DNA of 46,866 nucleotides, taken from positions 7,305,645-7,352,510 of the forward strand of contig NZ_KK853997.1 in the NCBI RefSeq assembly GCF_000696185.1, read 5' to 3'. Every line of letters begins with the position of its first letter. The stretch's first letter is position 1. Both the position numbers and the translations under genes were made by a program. Under the pieces are notes generated by a model. The model was given only the letters and a program-made list of their open reading frames with translations, had not been told where the DNA came from and searched no databases. Source of the stretch: Kitasatospora cheerisanensis KCTC 2395. Lineage in GTDB: Bacteria > Actinomycetota > Actinomycetes > Streptomycetales > Streptomycetaceae. Positions 29,143-37,304 of the stretch are shown piece by piece.

Positions 29143-30772
29143 CCAGCACACCCACCGACGCCGGCCCCGCCACCGTGCTGGTGCTCGACGACAACGACGC
29201 CACCCGCTACCTGATCGGCAGCTGGCTGCGCCGGGCCGGCCACACCGTCGTCGAAGCCGTCGACGGCACCCAGGCCCTCGACCTGCTCGACCGCACCCCC
29301 GCCGCCGAGCTGCCCGAACTCGCCGTCGTCGACATCAGCCTCCCCGACATGACCGGCTTCGAGGTGTGCGAACGCATCAAGCGGCAGCCCCGCACCGCGG
29401 CCCTGCCCGTCGTCCACATCTCCGCCACCGCGATCGAGGCCAGCGACCGCACCCAGGGCCTGCACCGCGGCGCCGACGCCTACCTCACCGAACCCATCGA
29501 CCCGGCCGAACTCCGCGCCACCGTCACCGCCGTGCTCCGCTACACCCGGGCCCGCCAGCGCGCCGAACGGCTGGCCGCCCGGGTCGCCGCCCTGCACCGC
29601 TCCACCCTCGCCCTCTACGGCGCCACCGACACCGACGGACTCGTCACCGCCGCCGCCCTCGGCGCCGGACGGCTCGGCGCCGCCCGCGCCACCGCGATCG
29701 CCCTCGGACCCGACCGCGACACCCTGCACCTCGCCCACCACGCCGACGGCCCCGAACCCCTCCGGCTGCTGCACGCCCCGCCCGCCTGCTCGACGCCCTC
29801 GCCCACCACACCCTCGGCGACGCCACCGGCACCGACACCACCCTCCTCGACGCCGAGCAGTGGCACACCGTCCGCACCGGCCACGGCCTCGCCGCCGCCG
29901 GACTCCCGGACGGCCCCACCGCCCTCGTCGTCGCCCGCACCAAACCCGGCCGCCCGCTGCTCGCCCTCGCCGTCGACCGCGACGCCGTCGCCGCCCCCGA
30001 CGCCCGCAGCCTGCTCTCCCAGCTCACCCAGGCCGCCGCCCTCGCCCTCGAAGCCCAGCGCAGCCAGGCCGAGGAACACGCCCTCGCCCTCACCCTGCAA
30101 CGCTCCTTCCTGCCCAGCCGGCTCCCCGCCGTCCCCGGCGTCGAACTCGCCGTCCGCTACGAACCGGCCTCCGCCCGCAGCGAGATCGGCGGCGACTTCT
30201 ACGAGGCCCTCGACACCCCGGCCGGCCTGCTGCTCGCCATCGGCGACGTCGCCGGGCACTCGCTGGAGGCCGCCATGGCGATGGGCGAACTGCGGCACGC
30301 CCTGCGCGCCTACGCCATCGAGGGCCACGACCCGCAGACCCTGCTGCACCGCCTGGACGCGCTACTGGTACGGCTGCGCCCCGGCCTCACCGCCACCGTC
30401 TGCCTGGTGCTGATCGACCCCGACCGCCGCCACCTCCGGATCGCCAACGCCGGCCACCTGCCGCCGGCGCTACGACTCCCCGACGGCACCACCCGCTACC
30501 TCGACGACCACGGCATCCTGCTCGGCCTCAACATGCCGCAGCCGCCGCCCACCACCCACCCGGTGCCCGACGGCGCCACCCTGCTGCTGGTCACCGACGG
30601 CCTGATCGAAGTCCCGGGCGAACACCTGGCGACCGGACTCGAAGCCCTCCGCACCGTCTACGCCGACGCCCCGCCGAGCCCCGACAGCATCGGCGACCTG
30701 CTGCTGTCCACCTTCGCCAAGGCCCAGAGCGACGACGTCGCGCTGCTCGTCGCCCGGCTCCACCACTCCTGA
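29139..30772 (+). CDS. Receiver-GAF-SpoIIE response-regulator phosphatase (one apparent frameshift)
   Basis: GTG 29139 starts a receiver domain with acidic pocket LVLDDND (D17, D18) and phospho-acceptor D65 in VVDISLPDMTG. A GAF-like linker region follows (AALHRSTLALYGATDTDGLV). The frame changes near 29777-29786 (one missing base), after which the GAF continues and a SpoIIE phosphatase domain completes the protein (LQRSFLPSRLPAVPG; IGGDFYEAL; IGDVAGHSLEAAMAM; LVTDGLIEVPG; SDDVALLVAR). Restored length is 544 residues. It is likely the output of the hybrid kinase encoded just upstream: phosphorylation would switch the phosphatase acting on STAS proteins. It ends the operon. Confidence 0.88.
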
Positions 30773-30800
30773 CCGCGCGCCCGCGCCCACCGCCGCGGCA

Positions 30801-31601
30801 TCACTCCGCACGACCCTCGGGGCCCTCCGGCCCGGCAGGCTGGTCGTCGTCGGCGAGTTCCGGCTCCAGACCCTCGGTGACGGGGGCGGCAGGCCGGCCG
30901 GTGTCGCGCCGCCAGCCGTCGAACGCCCACGCCGTGGCCGCGACCAGCCCGAGGCCGAGCAGCCAGCCCGCCAGCACGTCGCTCACCCAGTGCACCCCCA
31001 GCGCGACCCGGGTGAACCCCACCCCGAGCACGCTGACCACCGCCACCGCCCACGCCACCCGGCGCAGCGCGGGCCGCAGCAGCGGCAGGAGCACCAGCAG
31101 CAGCACGGCGCAGCAGGTCGCCGCCGTCATCGCGTGCCCGGACGGGAACGAGAACCCCGGCGCGTGCGCCACCGGATCGGGCAGCGACGGCCGGGCCCGC
31201 GCCACCGCCAGCTTCACCGCCGCGCCGATCAGCGCCGACGCGGCGACCGTGCCCGCCGCCCACAGCGCCAGCCGCCAGGCCCGCCGCCACAGCAGCAGCC
31301 CGGCCGCCAACGCGACCAGCAGCCGCATCGTCACCGGATCCCACACCCGGTCGCTGAACGTCCGCACCACGCCCAGCAGCGCCGGGTGCGCGCGCACCGC
31401 CCGGTGCAGGCCCACCGCCGCGGACTCGTCGAGCCGGTGCAGCGGCCCCCAGTGCGCCTCGACCAGCACCAGCAGCAGCGCCACCGGCACCGCCGCCACC
31501 GCGAACGCGGCCACGGCGGCGAGCAGCCGTACGCCCAGCCGAAGGTCGGCGGTGCGCGGGGAGAAGCGTGGGCGGCGCGGGCGGCCGAGGGGGCGGGTCA
31601 C
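30801..31601 (-). CDS. PAP2 family membrane phosphatase
   Basis: A 266-residue integral membrane phosphatase. It has the three PAP2 motifs: KLAVARARP, FPSGHAMTA and TRVALGVHWVSDVLAGW, with the catalytic histidines outside the membrane. About six membrane helices are visible. Substrates in this superfamily include undecaprenyl pyrophosphate, phosphatidic acid and phosphatidylglycerol phosphate. GTG 31601 overlaps the YihY stop (GTGA), making it the last gene of a three-gene membrane-lipid operon. The C-terminus is a disordered Asp/Glu/Pro tail. It is convergent with the stress operon 28 bp away, with no obvious terminator between. Confidence 0.92.
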   Translation of the reverse strand: MTRPLGRPRRPRFSPRTADLRLGVRLLAAVAAFAVAAVPVALLLVLVEAHWGPLHRLDESAAVGLHRAVRAHPALLGVVRTFSDRVWDPVTMRLLVALAAGLLLWRRAWRLALWAAGTVAASALIGAAVKLAVARARPSLPDPVAHAPGFSFPSGHAMTAATCCAVLLLVLLPLLRPALRRVAWAVAVVSVLGVGFTRVALGVHWVSDVLAGWLLGLGLVAATAWAFDGWRRDTGRPAAPVTEGLEPELADDDQPAGPEGPEGRAE

Positions 31602-32590
31602 TGCGAGGTCCTTCCACGGTCGTGGGCCGGCGTCGCCGCCGCCCCGGGGTCGGGCCCGACCAGCGGGTCGGGCAGCACCGGGCCGGGCCGGCCGGTCCGG
31701 TCGGCCTCCAACTGGGCGGCGAAGGACAGGCCGACGAACAGCGCGATCGCCGTCAAATATGCCCACACCAGCAGCGAGAAGACAGCACTGAGCGGCCCGT
31801 ACACCGCGTCGAACGAACCGGACAGGCGCAGGTACAGGCCCAGCAGCCAGGTCGCCGCGACCCACAGCACCAGGTAGACGCCGGCCCCGAAGGCCAGCCA
31901 GCTGTAGCCGGGCTGCCGGCGGCGCGGGGCCCGCCGGAACACCACGCTCGCCGACACCAGGCTGAGCAGCACACCCACCGGCCAGCGCAGCCACGACCAC
32001 GCCAGCACCGTGCCGGGACCCAGCCGGAACACCTCCTGCCCGGCCGCCGCGATCTGCGGCCCGGCCACCAGCACCAGGAACCCGGTACCGAGCGGCAGCC
32101 CCGCCGCAGCCGCCATCAGCACGCCCCGCCCGTACTTGCGGGGGAACGGCCGGTCCCGCTCGATGCCGTAGATCCGGTTCGCGCCGCGCTCGATCTGCGC
32201 CATCGCCGCCACCAGGTTCACCAGCGAGAACACCGCGCCGAACCACAGCGCGAGGGTGCCGCCGGACCGCTGCCGGCTGCGCTCCAGCACCTCCTGGACC
32301 AGCGCCGCACTGGACGGCGGCGCCAGGCGCTCGACGCTCCCCGCCACCAACTGCCCGACCGGCCCGCCGTGCAGCGACGCGGCCAGGCCCACCACGGCGA
32401 TGGCGAACGGGATCAGCGCCAGCACCGCCTGGAACGCCAGCGCCCGGGCGTGACTGAACCCGTCGGCGTACCGGAAGCGCAGGAAGGCGTCCCGGACCAG
32501 CGACCACCGGGCCCGCTCACGCAGCGTCAGCACCGCTTCGTCCGCCGACAGATGCTCGCGTCCGCCCCGGACCCGGCTGGCCGTCCCCAT
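31598..32590 (-). CDS. YihY/BrkB family membrane protein
   Basis: A 330-residue protein with about six membrane helices. It begins with a cytoplasmic segment (RARWSLVRDAFLRFRYADGF), then the family start SHARALAFQAVLALIPFAIA. The later signatures include RIYGIERDRPFPRKYGRGVL and LVWAYLTAIALFVGLSFAAQ. The family was once called ribonuclease BN; that activity is now attributed elsewhere, and a transport or lipid-related role is assumed. ATG 32590 shares its A with the stop of the upstream kinase fusion (TGATG). It sits between two PAP2-containing genes, which supports an envelope-lipid function. Confidence 0.92.
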   Translation of the reverse strand: MGTASRVRGGREHLSADEAVLTLRERARWSLVRDAFLRFRYADGFSHARALAFQAVLALIPFAIAVVGLAASLHGGPVGQLVAGSVERLAPPSSAALVQEVLERSRQRSGGTLALWFGAVFSLVNLVAAMAQIERGANRIYGIERDRPFPRKYGRGVLMAAAAGLPLGTGFLVLVAGPQIAAAGQEVFRLGPGTVLAWSWLRWPVGVLLSLVSASVVFRRAPRRRQPGYSWLAFGAGVYLVLWVAATWLLGLYLRLSGSFDAVYGPLSAVFSLLVWAYLTAIALFVGLSFAAQLEADRTGRPGPVLPDPLVGPDPGAAATPAHDRGRTSQ

Positions 32591-34188
32591 CAGGCCACCG
32601 CCTCGCGGGCCGCCGCCGGCGCCGGCAGCCCCGGGGCCCGCACCAGCAGCACGCCCGGACGGACCGTCAGGCACAGCACCCGACCGCCCGGCACCGGGTC
32701 GCCGTCGCACTCGCGCGGGCAGGGCCGGTCCGCCGCCAGCACGATCCGGCGGCCCCGGAAGTGCTCCAGCGGCGCGTCGGGGCCGCTCCGGCGCACCCCG
32801 GTGACCAGCGCGAACAGCGCCGCGCACCAGCCGCGCAGCCCGTGCGGCTGCACCAGCACCAGATCCAGCACCCCGTCGTCGGGCGCCGCGCCCGGCAGCA
32901 GCCGCACCCCGCCCTGGAGCGCACCCACGTTGCCGACGACGGCCGTCCCCACCCGGCGACGCACCGGCGGCCCGTCGTCCACCGTCACCGTCAGCGCGAT
33001 CCGCCGGTCGCCCAGGTGCCGGGCCGCACCCACCAGGTACGCGGGCCAGCCGAGCCGGCGCTTCAACGCCCGCCCGGTGTCGGCCATCACGGCGGCGTCC
33101 AGGCCCATGCCGACCATCGCCGCGGCGGCCCGCTCCGGGAAGCCGTCGCCCTCGGCCCGGATCAGGTCGATCCGGCGGACCGGGCCGCTCAGCGCCGCCG
33201 CCAGCGCCGCCTCCGGGCCGGCCGGCAGCCCCAGATTGCGGGCCAGCAGGTTGCCGGTGCCGCACGGGACGACGACCAGCGTCGCACCGGTGCCCGCCAC
33301 CGCCTCGGCGCACGCCGTCACCGTCCCGTCGCCGCCGCACGCCACCACCGTCCGGGCCCCCGCCGCGAGCGCCCGGGCCGCCGCCGCCCGCCCCGAATCG
33401 TCCGCCGCGCCCGGCAGCCGCAGCGGCTCCCCGCCGCCGGGCACCGCCAGCAGCGCGCACAGCCGGTCCAGCAGCGCCCCGTCCACCACCACCGGGTTGA
33501 ACACCACCGCGACCGGACCGTCCAACGGCAGCCACCGCGGCCGCTCCTGACGGGCCGGCAGCGCCCGGCGCACGGCCCACAGCGCGGCCGCGCCGTTCGC
33601 CGCGCCCGCCAGCACGTCCGTCGGATGGTGCATCCCCCGGTACAGCCGGGCGAACGCCACCAGCACCGGCACCGCCCACGCCAGCGCGCACAGCGGCACC
33701 CGCCAGCGGCCCCGCACCCCGTGCAGCGCCAGCAGCCCCAGGCCGCCGTACAGCGCGGTCGCCGCGCCCACGTGGCCGGACGGGAAACCCGAGGTCGGCA
33801 GCGCGCCGTCCAGCCGCACCACCTCCGGCCGCGGCCGGTCCACCACGTGCGCCACCAGCACGAACAGCGCCGCCTGCACCGCGACCGCACCCGCCAGCAG
33901 CACCGCCGGCCGCCACCGCCGGCCGAGCAGCAGCAACCCGGCGGCCACCGCCGTCACCGTCACCACCGCCGGCGTGAACGCCACCGCCGACGCGAACGAA
34001 CTCACCGCCGTGGCCGCGGGGTTGCGGTGCTCGGCCAGCCACCCCACCAGCGCGCCCTCGCGCGGATCCCACCAGCCGGCCGGCGGATGCGTGATCAGCA
34101 GTCCGACCGCCACCAGCAGCGCCGCCTGCGCCGCCAACACCGCCAGCAGCCCGGCGAGGGGCCGCCCGCCTCCCTGAGTCCTCGTCAT
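32590..34188 (-). CDS. PAP2 phosphatase-diacylglycerol kinase fusion protein
   Basis: A 532-residue bifunctional membrane protein. Residues 1-210 are a PAP2 module with several membrane helices and motifs HVVDRPRPEV, FPSGHVGAATA and LYRGMHHPTDVLAGA. Residues about 225-532 are a DAG/sphingosine-kinase-type catalytic domain with VVACGGDGTVTACAEAV and VVVPCGTGNLLARNLGLP. The two activities could interconvert diacylglycerol and phosphatidic acid, but the pairing could also serve other lipids. ATG 34188 gives MTRTQGGGRPLAGLL. It is the first gene of the lipid operon and is divergent from a cardiolipin synthase gene (131-bp gap). Confidence 0.92.
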   Translation of the reverse strand: MTRTQGGGRPLAGLLAVLAAQAALLVAVGLLITHPPAGWWDPREGALVGWLAEHRNPAATAVSSFASAVAFTPAVVTVTAVAAGLLLLGRRWRPAVLLAGAVAVQAALFVLVAHVVDRPRPEVVRLDGALPTSGFPSGHVGAATALYGGLGLLALHGVRGRWRVPLCALAWAVPVLVAFARLYRGMHHPTDVLAGAANGAAALWAVRRALPARQERPRWLPLDGPVAVVFNPVVVDGALLDRLCALLAVPGGGEPLRLPGAADDSGRAAAARALAAGARTVVACGGDGTVTACAEAVAGTGATLVVVPCGTGNLLARNLGLPAGPEAALAAALSGPVRRIDLIRAEGDGFPERAAAAMVGMGLDAAVMADTGRALKRRLGWPAYLVGAARHLGDRRIALTVTVDDGPPVRRRVGTAVVGNVGALQGGVRLLPGAAPDDGVLDLVLVQPHGLRGWCAALFALVTGVRRSGPDAPLEHFRGRRIVLAADRPCPRECDGDPVPGGRVLCLTVRPGVLLVRAPGLPAPAAAREAVA

Positions 34189-34319
34189 GGCACCCGTGTC
34201 CCCCCACCGGCGGATTTCATCCCCCGTCGGCCGCGAAAGGCCGCCCGCCCCGGCATCGAACCCGCACCAGCGGGTAGCCGAGCGCGGCCACCCATCCCGC
34301 GGACGGAGGAACCCCCGCC

Positions 34320-35546
34320 ATGACGACCGAAGCCACCGTGCCGTCCCCCGCACCCGCTCCCGACCCCTCACTCGCCGACGGCGGCGGGTCGGAACGCGGC
34401 CGGGCGCTGCGCCGCCGCCTGGAAGGGCTGATCGGGATCGCCGCCACCGAAGGCAATCTGCTCACCCCGCTGCGCAACGGCGACGAGATCTTCCCGGCCA
34501 TGCTGGAGGCCGTCGAAGGAGCGCGCCGGACCGTCGACCTGATGACGTTCGTCTACTGGCGCGGAGAGATCGCCCGGGTGTTCGCCCGTGCCCTGGCCCG
34601 CAAGGCCGCCGAGGGCGTCCGGGTCCGGCTGCTGCTCGACGGCTTCGGCAGCCGCCTGATCGAACCCGACCTGGTCGACCTGATGCTCAGCAGCGGCGTC
34701 CGGATCTCCTGGTTCCGCCGCCCGGTCCGGCTCTCGCCGTTCAAGCAGAACCACCGGTGCCACCGCAAGGTCCTGGTGGTCGACGCCCGCACCGCGTTCA
34801 CCGGGGGCGTCGGCATCGCCGAGGAATGGTGCGGCGACGCCCGGCACCCCGGCGAGTGGCGCGACACCCACGTGCGCGTGGTCGGCCCCGCGGTGGACGG
34901 CATCGCCGCCGCCTTCGCCCAGAACTGGGCCGAGTGCGCCCCCGGCACCCTGTACGACGCCGCCGACCGCTTCGAGGACCACGAGCAGCCCGGCCGGGCC
35001 GTCGTCCAGGTGGTGCGCGGCTCCGCCAGCGTGGGGTGGCAGGACCTGCAGACCCTGATGCGGGTCGTCATCTCCTCCGCCGAGCACCGACTGCGCCTGG
35101 CCACCGCGTACTTCGCCCCCGACAGCTACTTCGTCGACCTGCTGTGCGACGCCGCCCGCCGGGGCGTCGCCGTCGACCTGCTGGTGCCGGGCCGGCACAC
35201 CGACAAGCGGGTCTGCCAGCTCGCCGGCGAACGCCACTTCGAGCGGCTCACCGCGGCCGGCGTCGCGGTGTGGCGCTACCGGCCGACCATGATGCACGCC
35301 AAGGTGCTGACGCTGGACGGGGCGGCCTCCGTCATCGGCTCCGCCAACTTCAACCGGCGCTCGCTCGACCACGACGAGGAAGTCGTCCTCACCGTCCTCG
35401 ACGAGGAGTTCACCGCCCGGCTCGACCGGCACTTCGACCAGGACCTGTCCCGCAGCGAACGCGTCACGCCCGGCCGCTGGCGCCGCCGCGGACCCGCGCT
35501 GCGGGCTCTGGAAGCCGCCACCGCGCCCATCCGGCACTTCCTCTGA
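34320..35546 (+). CDS. Cardiolipin synthase-like phospholipase D protein
   Basis: A 408-residue PLD-superfamily protein with two HKD motifs: HRKVLVVD (H148, K150, D155) and, near residue 320, MHAKVLTLDGAASVIGSANF. The dual motif and the AYFAPDSYFVDLLCDAA segment match cardiolipin-synthase-type enzymes, which join two phosphatidylglycerols. There are no N-terminal membrane helices, unlike the enterobacterial ClsA, so it resembles the soluble ClsB/ClsC type. ATG 34320 follows GGAGGAA. It is divergent from the PAP2-DAG kinase operon, reinforcing a shared lipid-remodelling theme. It is convergent with a tiny membrane protein, with a terminator between. Confidence 0.93.
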   Translation: MTTEATVPSPAPAPDPSLADGGGSERGRALRRRLEGLIGIAATEGNLLTPLRNGDEIFPAMLEAVEGARRTVDLMTFVYWRGEIARVFARALARKAAEGVRVRLLLDGFGSRLIEPDLVDLMLSSGVRISWFRRPVRLSPFKQNHRCHRKVLVVDARTAFTGGVGIAEEWCGDARHPGEWRDTHVRVVGPAVDGIAAAFAQNWAECAPGTLYDAADRFEDHEQPGRAVVQVVRGSASVGWQDLQTLMRVVISSAEHRLRLATAYFAPDSYFVDLLCDAARRGVAVDLLVPGRHTDKRVCQLAGERHFERLTAAGVAVWRYRPTMMHAKVLTLDGAASVIGSANFNRRSLDHDEEVVLTVLDEEFTARLDRHFDQDLSRSERVTPGRWRRRGPALRALEAATAPIRHFL

Positions 35547-35581
35547 CGGTGTGTCGGGTCGCTGCCCGCGGCCCGACGCAC

Positions 35582-35623
35582 CTGCGGGCTGCGGGCTGCG
35601 GGCTGCGGGCTGGGGGCTGCGGA
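35582..35623. repeat. Short tandem repeat, unit CTGCGGG
   Basis: Four exact copies of the 7-bp unit CTGCGGG (35582-35609) are followed by two degenerate copies (CTGGGGG, CTGCGGA). It lies between the cardiolipin synthase stop and the terminator hairpin. Copy number of such repeats is prone to slippage. Confidence 0.8.
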
Positions 35624-35631
35624 CACGCGGA

Positions 35632-35663
35632 GGCGGGCACCCCCGGTGTCGGGGATGCCCGCC
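35632..35663. terminator. Terminator hairpin between convergent genes
   Basis: GGCGGGCA (35632-35639) pairs with TGCCCGCC (35656-35663), and an inner CCCC/GGGG continues the stem. It stands between the cardiolipin synthase gene and the convergent small membrane protein gene and would work for both directions. Confidence 0.7.
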
Positions 35664-35685
35664 TGCTGGTGCGTCGTGTCCGGTG

Positions 35686-35856
35686 CTACCAGCGGTACCA
35701 GCGGCTACGGCCGCCGCCGGCAGCCGTGCCCCGGGCCACGAAGCCGACGAGCCACACCACGAGGACGACCAGCGCCACCCACCACAGCGCCTTCAATGCG
35801 AAGCCGGCGCCGAAGAGCAGTACCGCCAGGAGCAGGACCAGGAGAAGGGGAACCAC
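35686..35856 (-). CDS. Very small hydrophobic membrane protein
   Basis: A 56-residue protein with two membrane helices (VPLLLVLLLAVLLFGAGFAL and LWWVALVVLVVWLVGFVA) and a basic aromatic end, GRSRWYRW. The start is decided by the ribosome site: GGAGG lies 6 nt before GTG 35856, whereas the in-frame ATG at 35883 has none and would place the ribosome site inside the gene. Proteins of this form are common in streptomycetes and are often linked to stress or envelope conditions; no activity is known. Confidence 0.8.
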   Translation of the reverse strand: MVPLLLVLLLAVLLFGAGFALKALWWVALVVLVVWLVGFVARGTAAGGGRSRWYRW

Positions 35857-36056
35857 GACGGGCCTCCAATTGTGTCGGTACATCAGCTGCGATCAGACCG
35901 CCGTCTGCCCGCCGAACCGGGCGTTATGCCACGAAAGTTCGGCGAATGTCTTGAATGCGGGCCGACTGTCGCTGCGGCAGAACCCCGCGCCGGGACGGGA
36001 GACGGGCTGTCGTAGGGTGGCGGGCTCCGACTGTCGATGACCAGGAGCTGCCCGCC

Positions 36057-36578
36057 ATGCCGGACGAGATCACGCTGCGGCCCGTCACCGCCGAGGACCT
36101 CGACCTCTTCGACCGCGAGTTCGGCGGACCGGAGGGCGTCGGCCCGCACCAGTGGTTCGGGTACCGCTCGACGGGCGGTCTGCGCCGCCGCTTCGCCGAG
36201 AACGGACTGCTCGGCACCGACGGCGGCGTCCTGTCCGTCGCCGAGGACGGCCGCACCGTCGGCCGGGTCGAATGGTTCCCCGGCAGCTGGGGACGCCCCG
36301 AGACCTCCTCCTGCTGGACCCTCGGCATCGGCCTGATCCCCGCCGCCCAGGGCCGCGGCACCGGCACCCGGGCCCAACGCCTCCTCGCCGACTACCTCTT
36401 CGCCCACACCCGCACCGACCGCCTCCAGGCCTGGACCGACCACACCAACCTCGCCGAACAACGCGCCCTCGAAAAGGCCGGCTTCACCCGCGAGGGCGTC
36501 CTGCGCTCCGCCCAGTGGCGCGACGGCCGGTGGCACGACCAGGTGATGTACTCGCTGCTCCGCACCGACCCGCGGTGA
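36057..36578 (+). CDS. GNAT family N-acetyltransferase (RimJ/RimL-like)
   Basis: A 173-residue acetyltransferase. It starts MPDEITLRPVTAEDLDLFDR, with the core beta strand SSCWTLGIGLIPAAQGRGTG leading into the acetyl-CoA pyrophosphate loop (QGRGTGTRAQ), and the C-terminal AEQRALEKAGFTREGVLRSA of the RimJ/L subgroup. That subgroup acetylates protein N-termini or small amines such as polyamines; the substrate is unknown. ATG 36057 follows AGGAG at 9 nt. It is convergent with a second GNAT, with only 3 bp between the stops. Confidence 0.92.
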   Translation: MPDEITLRPVTAEDLDLFDREFGGPEGVGPHQWFGYRSTGGLRRRFAENGLLGTDGGVLSVAEDGRTVGRVEWFPGSWGRPETSSCWTLGIGLIPAAQGRGTGTRAQRLLADYLFAHTRTDRLQAWTDHTNLAEQRALEKAGFTREGVLRSAQWRDGRWHDQVMYSLLRTDPR

Positions 36579-36581
36579 CCG

Positions 36582-37103
36582 TCACCCGCGGCGGGCGTCC
36601 GACCCGCCGCCGCGGCGCATGCAGACCCGGTCGGTGAGGCCGAGTGCCGCCTCCTCCGCGAGCACCTGCCGCAGCCCGTCGGTGAGTTGGTGCTCCGTCA
36701 GTTCGCGGAAGCCGAGCCGTCGGTAGTACGGCGCGTTCCACGGGACGCTGCGGAAGGTCGAGAGCGTCAGCGCGTCGAGCCCCCGCCCGGCCGCCCACCC
36801 CGCGACGTGATCGATCAGCTCCCGGCCCAACCCCCGCCCCGCCGCGGCCGGATGGACGCTCACCTGCTCGATGTGCGCACACCCGTCGAGCAGCCGGACC
36901 AGCACGAAGCCCTGCGGCCGGTCGGCGTCGTCGACGGTCACCCAGAGGTGGCCGAGCCGCTGGTGCGGCGCGAACTCCTCCGCGCCGGGTGGCGGGGCGT
37001 CGGCGATCTCCGCCATGCCGACGGCCCGGAAGGCCGCGCCGGCGGCCAGTTGGAGGGCGGGCAGCAGCGCAAGGTCGGCGGGCGTGGCGAGGCGGATCGG
37101 CAT
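36582..37103 (-). CDS. GNAT family N-acetyltransferase
   Basis: A 173-residue acetyltransferase of a different subgroup from its neighbour. It has HIEQVSVHPAAAGRGLGREL, including the acetyl-CoA loop (AGRGLGRELI), and the closing motif WNAPYYRRLGFRELTEHQL. Family role: transfer of acetyl from acetyl-CoA to an amine; substrate unknown. ATG 37103 is preceded by GGAG at 7 nt, within the end of an upstream reading-frame fragment (stop at 37108), so it may have been translationally coupled to a gene now incomplete. Confidence 0.92.
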   Translation of the reverse strand: MPIRLATPADLALLPALQLAAGAAFRAVGMAEIADAPPPGAEEFAPHQRLGHLWVTVDDADRPQGFVLVRLLDGCAHIEQVSVHPAAAGRGLGRELIDHVAGWAAGRGLDALTLSTFRSVPWNAPYYRRLGFRELTEHQLTDGLRQVLAEEAALGLTDRVCMRRGGGSDARRG

Positions 37104-37107
37104 GACG

Positions 37108-37263
37108 TCACTCCATCACGGTCGGGGCGCGGGGGCAGCCCAGGTGGACGGGGGAGACGGTGATCCGGCCGGGTTGGAAGAGCTCACGGCCGATCAGTCG
37201 CAGGACGGAGGCGTCGGCGGCGAGGGGGAGCCAGACGCGGGGCGGCCGGCGAGCGGGGTGAGG
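37108..37263 (-). pseudogene. Possible gene remnant coupled to the GNAT gene
   Basis: On the minus strand the frame ending at 37108 encodes a protein-like peptide (RVWLPLAADASVLRLIGREL, then FQPGRITVSPVHLGCPRAPT). It has no start codon; a stop lies about 50 codons before its end, and an upstream stretch in another frame (NLTPLAGRP) could join it after one missing base. It sits between uvrA and the GNAT gene, 4 bp before the latter. It may be the tail of a deleted gene or a small gene damaged by sequence error. Family not recognised. Confidence 0.3.
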
Positions 37264-37304
37264 TTACCCGTAGACGGTGCGCCGGGGGCGGGGGAGGGGT
37301 TGGA

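Noticed and set aside
35582..35623. CTGCGGG repeats as a CRISPR-like array
   Set aside because: Units are 7 bp with no spacers and no cas genes nearby; a simple tandem repeat.
35857..35883. Upstream ATG 35883 as the start of the small hydrophobic protein
   Set aside because: It has no ribosome site, while GTG 35856 has GGAGG at ideal spacing.
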